DNA of 11,293 nt, taken from contig JBDROA010000080.1 in assembly GCA_043810615.1 (NCBI GenBank), positions 1-11,293 of the forward strand, read 5' to 3'. The stretch comes from VGBK01 sp043810615 (GTDB taxonomy: Bacteria > Actinomycetota > Acidimicrobiia > Spongiisociales > UBA11373). Of this stretch, positions 8,685-11,293 are shown in pieces. Made by a program: the position numbers and the translations under genes. Under the pieces are notes generated by a model. It had not been told where the DNA came from. It searched no databases and saw only the letters and a program-made list of their open reading frames with translations. Each line of letters opens with the position of its first letter. Positions within the stretch are counted from its first letter, which is position 1.

Positions 8685-9104
8685 GTGAGGTCGTACCGCA
8701 AGGAACTGTGGTTCGAAATCCCCGCCCGCCGGGGCTTCGTCAACATCACGCCGGAGGTGGAGCAGGCACTGCGGGAGAGCGGGGTGCGGGAGGGCCTGGT
8801 GCTGGTCAACGCCATGCACATCACCGCCAGCGTGTTCATCAACGACGACGAGGCCGGCCTGCACCACGACTACGAGGTGTGGCTGGAAGGCCTCGCCCCC
8901 CACGAGCCGGTGGCGGTCTACCACCACAATCGCACCGGCGAGGACAACGCCGACGCCCCCTTGAAGCGGCAGGTGATGGGCCGGGAGGTGGTGGTGGCCG
9001 TCACCGCGGGCCGCCTGGACTTCGGGCCCTGGGAGCAGATCTTCTACGGGGAGTTCGACGGCCGCCGCCGCAAGCGGGTGCTGGTCAAGGTGATCGGGGA
9101 GTGA
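8685..9104 (+). CDS. YjbQ/UPF0047 family protein (annotated as secondary thiamine-phosphate synthase), subfamily A
   Basis: The 139-residue product aligns with UPF0047 (YjbQ) along its full length. It opens SYRKELWFEIPARRGFVNIT and carries VNAMHITASVFINDDEAG (His45, Asp54, Asp55, Glu56), a second His cluster YHHNRTGEDNAD (His80, His81), and ends DFGPWEQIFYGEFDGRRRKR then VLVKVIGE. The family forms trimers and has weak thiamine-phosphate synthase activity in one studied bacterium; its real role is unclear. In relatives I recall, NADAHLK follows the second cluster; here it is ADAPLK, so a conserved His appears to be Pro92. The GTG at 8685 has AAGGAGG seven bases upstream, a strong site that sets this start. 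It is the first gene of a same-strand run with the M41-like and SagB-like genes, 37 bases before the former. Confidence 0.93.
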   Translation: MRSYRKELWFEIPARRGFVNITPEVEQALRESGVREGLVLVNAMHITASVFINDDEAGLHHDYEVWLEGLAPHEPVAVYHHNRTGEDNADAPLKRQVMGREVVVAVTAGRLDFGPWEQIFYGEFDGRRRKRVLVKVIGE

Positions 9105-9116
9105 CCCGCCCCCGCC

Positions 9117-9122
9117 TAGGCT
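9117..9122 (+). promoter_or_regulatory. Possible -10 element before the M41-like gene
   Basis: TAGGCT lies 19 bases before the ATG at 9142, with AAGGAG (9131-9136) between. A transcript would begin about at 9129, just ahead of the ribosome-binding site. No -35 hexamer is visible. TAGnnT boxes recur before several genes here. The gene could instead be read through from the YjbQ gene. Confidence 0.3.
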
Positions 9123-9141
9123 GCCGGGCGAAGGAGACTCC

Positions 9142-9678
9142 ATGACCGAAGACCAGGACCTCGAGCGCCGTCGTCTCGCCTACCGCCGGGCGGGCCTTGC
9201 GGTGGCCCACTACACCCAGGGGCGGCCCCTGAGCGCCCTCTCCCTGCGCCGCCCCCCAGGGCCCGGAGACGAGGGACCCGGCCACGGCAGGCCCGTGGAC
9301 CTGGGGAGCGGGGCCAGGCACCGCCTGGAACTGGAGGTCCTGGCCCACTGGGCCAGCCTCCTTTGCGAAGCGCGGGCCTGCCTGGACGACCAGGAGCCGG
9401 CCGGGGGATGGGGAGCCGCCCGGGAGCCGATTGCCGACCTGGGCCGCCGGGTCACTCGCAGCGAGGAGGAGAACGAGGCCTACCTGGAGTGGCTGCGCCG
9501 CCGGGCCCTCGGCCTGATCGACCTGCCCGGCACCTGGCCGGCAGTCGAGGCCGTGGCCGGCGCCCTCCTGGCAGAGGGGGAAATCGGGGGGCGGGAGGCC
9601 ACCGATCTAATCGCCGGGGTGCAGCGGACCCGGCGGCACCGCTCCGGGATCGGCGACTGGTTCCGCGGCTCACGATGA
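9142..9678 (+). CDS. M41 (FtsH-protease-like) domain protein lacking its zinc site
   Basis: This 178-residue protein has the layout of small stand-alone M41 peptidase-like proteins. An N-terminal helix LERRRLAYRRAGLAVAHYTQ corresponds to the family's AYHEAGHAVVAH helix. A variable middle follows, then a helical C-terminal part (NEAYLEWLRRRALGLIDLPG, then TWPAVEAVAGALLAEGEIGG) that is very typical of the group. The metal-binding HEAGH is replaced by RRAGL: both His are gone (Arg15, Leu19) and so is the catalytic Glu (Arg16). Asp99 (IADL) may stand where the third ligand lies. It should therefore not be an active protease; a binding or regulatory role is inference. It has no membrane helix or AAA domain. 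AAGGAG upstream supports the ATG. Its stop overlaps the next gene's start by four bases (ATGA), so the two are translationally coupled. Confidence 0.75.
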   Translation: MTEDQDLERRRLAYRRAGLAVAHYTQGRPLSALSLRRPPGPGDEGPGHGRPVDLGSGARHRLELEVLAHWASLLCEARACLDDQEPAGGWGAAREPIADLGRRVTRSEEENEAYLEWLRRRALGLIDLPGTWPAVEAVAGALLAEGEIGGREATDLIAGVQRTRRHRSGIGDWFRGSR

Positions 9679-10271
9679 AGCCCCTGCCCTACCGCGCCCT
9701 GCCTCCGCCCCACACCACCGGGCCCGCGAGCCTGGAGGAGACGCTGCTGCGGCGCCGCTCCCGGCGCGACTTCAGCGGCGCCCCCCTCACCCTCGCCGAC
9801 CTGGGCCAGGTGCTCTGGGCCGCCCACGGCGTCACCGGGCCGGACGGGCGCCGCACCGCCCCCTCGGCGGGCAACACCGGTCCGCTGGAGGTGTACGCCG
9901 TAACCCCGGATGGGGCCTTTCGCTACGACGGCGCCGCCCACCGACTCGAGGAGACCGACCCCGCCGACTTGCGCATCCCCCTCAGCGCGGTCACTCGCCA
10001 CGACGAGCACCTCCTTCGCGCCGGGGCGGTCGTGGTCCTGGCGGCGGTGACCGATCGCACTGCGGCCCGCTACCCCGAACGGGCGGAGCGCTACGTGGCT
10101 ATGGGCCTGGGGCACGCCACCCAGAACGCCCTGCTCCAGGCCGAAGCCCTGGGCCTGGCCGCCTACCCGGTGGGAGCACACGACGTCGAGGGGGTGGCCC
10201 GGCTGCTGCGCCTCCCCGAGGGCTGCCTGCCCCTGTACCTGGTCCCGGTGGGCCACCCGGCCGCCGGCTGA
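9675..10271 (+). CDS. SagB/ThcOx-type nitroreductase family protein
   Basis: This 198-residue flavoprotein of the nitroreductase superfamily has the SagB/ThcOx pattern. LEETLLRRRSRRDFSGAPLT (20-39) is the phosphate-binding start of the FMN site. WAAHGVTGPDGRRTAPSAGN (48-67) followed by TGPLEVYAV is the hallmark middle motif. ERYVAMGLGHATQNALLQAE (137-156) then ALGLAAYPVGAHD forms the dimer and flavin-contact helix. It should bind FMN and use NAD(P)H or oxidise a substrate in the cytoplasm. SagB-type enzymes of azole-peptide pathways work with YcaO/cyclodehydratase partners, but none is present here, so it is more likely a stand-alone oxidoreductase of unknown substrate. The ATG at 9675 overlaps the previous stop and has no strong ribosome-binding site of its own, which points to coupled translation. 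It ends three bases from the converging second YjbQ gene. Confidence 0.9.
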   Translation: MKPLPYRALPPPHTTGPASLEETLLRRRSRRDFSGAPLTLADLGQVLWAAHGVTGPDGRRTAPSAGNTGPLEVYAVTPDGAFRYDGAAHRLEETDPADLRIPLSAVTRHDEHLLRAGAVVVLAAVTDRTAARYPERAERYVAMGLGHATQNALLQAEALGLAAYPVGAHDVEGVARLLRLPEGCLPLYLVPVGHPAAG

Positions 10272-10274
10272 GGT

Positions 10275-10679
10275 TCAGCCGGCCAAGAAACTGAAGCGCA
10301 CCCGCCGGGTGTGGTTGTCGCGGTTGGGATCGACCACCACCAGCGACTGCCAGGTGCCCAGGGCAAGGCGGCCATCGACCACCGGCACGGTCAGCGAAGG
10401 GGACACGAGGGCGGGGAGGACGTGATCGGCCCCATGCCCGGGAGCGCCGTGGCGGTGCCGCCAGCGCCCGTCGCGGGGCAAGAGGTCCTCGAGGTGGGTC
10501 AGGAGATCCTCGTCGCTGCCCGCGCCGGTCTCCATGATCGCCAGACCGGCGGTGGCGTGGGGCAGGAACACCGAGAGCAGGCCGTCTCCTTTGCCGGCGG
10601 TGAACCGGGCGGCAGCCGCAGTGATGTCGAACACCCCCGGCACGGAGCCGGTCTCCAGGGTGATCTCCATGGTGTCCAC
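10275..10679 (-). CDS. YjbQ/UPF0047 family protein, subfamily B
   Basis: The 134-residue product is a second UPF0047 member. Hallmarks are FLPHATAGLAIMETGAGSDE (His41, Glu50, Asp56, Glu57), a Trp-His cluster WRHRHGAPGHGADHVLPAL (His75-86), VDGRLALGTWQSLVVVDPN and the end RRVRFSFLAG. The LALGTWQ motif is the classical family signature, seen only as LDFGPWE in the paralogue at 8685. The two copies differ strongly, so this is not a recent duplication. An in-frame TAG lies 12 bases before the GTG at 10679, so the start is either that GTG or the ATG at 10670. Neither has a ribosome-binding site. The TAGCCT at 10691-10686 would place transcription start on or near the GTG, suggesting a leaderless message. 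The gene is tail to tail with the SagB gene and divergent from the secreted-protein gene. Confidence 0.92.
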   Translation of the reverse strand: MDTMEITLETGSVPGVFDITAAAARFTAGKGDGLLSVFLPHATAGLAIMETGAGSDEDLLTHLEDLLPRDGRWRHRHGAPGHGADHVLPALVSPSLTVPVVDGRLALGTWQSLVVVDPNRDNHTRRVRFSFLAG

Positions 10680-10685
10680 GACCCC

Positions 10686-10691
10686 AGGCTA
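10686..10691 (-). promoter_or_regulatory. Possible -10 element giving a leaderless YjbQ transcript
   Basis: On the minus strand TAGCCT ends seven bases before the first base of the GTG at 10679, the usual distance from -10 box to transcription start. No Shine-Dalgarno sequence lies between. Leaderless messages are common in actinobacteria. No -35 hexamer is evident. Confidence 0.35.
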
Positions 10692-10712
10692 GATGGGAGG
10701 AGACGGGCGGCA

Positions 10713-10748
10713 CCGTTGCGGACCAGCACTTCCTCCGGACAGCAACGG
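10713..10748. repeat. 7-bp inverted repeat between divergent promoters
   Basis: CCGTTGC (10713-10719) is repeated inverted as GCAACGG (10742-10748) with 22 bases between. It sits between the candidate -10 boxes of the second YjbQ gene and the secreted-protein gene. It could be an operator for a dimeric regulator, but a 7-bp match can also arise by chance. Confidence 0.3.
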
Positions 10749-10762
10749 CACCCCCCATTGTG

Positions 10763-10768
10763 TACGAT
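10763..10768 (+). promoter_or_regulatory. Possible -10 element of the secreted-protein gene
   Basis: TACGAT matches TATAAT at four of six positions in an unusually AT-rich spot (ATTGTGTACGATTGG). It lies 57 bases before the ATG at 10825, predicting a leader of about 50 bases. No matching -35 box is found at 16-18 bases. Confidence 0.35.
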
Positions 10769-10824
10769 TGGCCTCGGGACGATGAGGGGCGGTACCACGA
10801 CGCCGTCCCGGAAGGGAGAAAGCA

Positions 10825-11293
10825 ATGGCCCCCACACGACGCCACTGGCTCGCCATCTCCGCCACCATGGTGGTCGCCCTGCTACTGGCCGCCACCGCCT
10901 GGGCCGGTACGCCCGAAACCGCCGCCGAGCCTCGCGGCATCGACGCGGACACGGTGGACGGCCACCACGCCGGGCCCTCCAACGGGGTCAAGGCAGAGCG
11001 GACCAACCGGGTGCTCTGGGCCACCCCCCAGGGGAAGATAGGAGGAGTGTCGCTTCCCTGGGGCGTGATCAGCAAGCGCTACCTGGGCACGGCCGGAGAT
11101 ACTTTCCATTTCGTCCCGGGAGCCGAGATCCAGTTCCATTTCGATGGAGAGCCCGACGGCTGGGTGCTCGTCAACAACACCGGCCAGGCCATCGTGCGCA
11201 AGAGCGTCGCGGGGGGCAGCGTGGACATGGTGAGCCCGGTGACCCTGCCGGCCAGGCCGAGCGGTTCCTACGTGAGGATCGTGGACTTCCGCC
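10825..11293 (+). CDS. Secreted protein with VDGxHA motif, 3' end cut by window edge
   Basis: The frame is open for 156 codons to the window end. Residues 1-27 form a signal peptide (basic MAPTRRHW, hydrophobic TMVVALLLAATAWA, cleavage after AWA). The mature start GIDADTVDGHHAGPSN contains the VDGxHA motif found near the N-terminus of many secreted or tail-fibre-like actinobacterial proteins. It is followed by NRVLWATPQGKIGGVSLPWG, the usual next segment of that group. The rest (YLGTAGDTFHFVPGAEIQFH, DGWVLVNNTGQAIV, LPARPSGSYVRIVDF) looks beta-rich, suggesting an extracellular beta-sandwich or fibre. No enzyme motif is seen. The ATG at 10825 follows GGGAGA (10814-10819) at a workable distance. 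The gene is divergent from the second YjbQ gene across 145 bases. Confidence 0.8.
   Translation, partial: MAPTRRHWLAISATMVVALLLAATAWAGTPETAAEPRGIDADTVDGHHAGPSNGVKAERTNRVLWATPQGKIGGVSLPWGVISKRYLGTAGDTFHFVPGAEIQFHFDGEPDGWVLVNNTGQAIVRKSVAGGSVDMVSPVTLPARPSGSYVRIVDFR

Noticed and set aside
9675..10271. Azole-modified peptide (RiPP) cluster around the SagB-type gene
   Set aside because: No YcaO, cyclodehydratase or precursor-peptide candidate is visible in the window.

Overview
This is a GC-rich window (about 70% GC by eye). Gene content, secreted proteins and promoter-like elements fit an actinobacterium (Actinomycetota), probably an uncultivated lineage such as Acidimicrobiia or a relative. That placement is inference from gene families, not a computed classification. 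TGA, TAG and TGG are all used normally, so the standard bacterial code applies.

Left end (1-2295, mostly minus strand): an exported peptidoglycan-recognition/amidase gene runs off the left edge. Behind it lie about 1.1 kb of decayed sequence. Two relics can be read there: a coiled-coil plus membrane-helix fragment and a frame-broken start of an RTX-like calcium-binding protein. Next, a small intact GYD-domain gene (+) faces a C-terminal gene remnant with an in-frame amber stop (-).

Centre (3000-6900): a complete membrane-bound H+-translocating pyrophosphatase of the K+-independent type is preceded by a structured leader. It ends at a strong hairpin shared with two minus-strand membrane-protein genes. 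One is a four-helix protein of unknown function; the other is a zinc-ribbon protein with four membrane helices.

Right half (6970-11293): a lipoprotein alpha-amylase (GH13) is a clear pseudogene, with a nonsense codon after the lipoprotein signal, a lost active-site residue, and an internal deletion with frameshift. Its broken frame runs on into a healthy LapA-type membrane protein gene, making a misleading long open frame. A same-strand run follows: a YjbQ/UPF0047 protein, an M41-like protein lacking its zinc site, and a SagB-type nitroreductase translationally coupled to it. This run meets, tail to tail, a second YjbQ/UPF0047 gene from a different subfamily, which may be leaderless. A secreted protein with a VDGxHA motif runs off the right edge.

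The main themes are gene decay (four broken loci in 8 kb), a pseudo-protease paired with an oxidoreductase, and two divergent YjbQ paralogues in one neighbourhood. I see no CRISPR array, tRNA, rRNA, insertion sequence or clear defence system.
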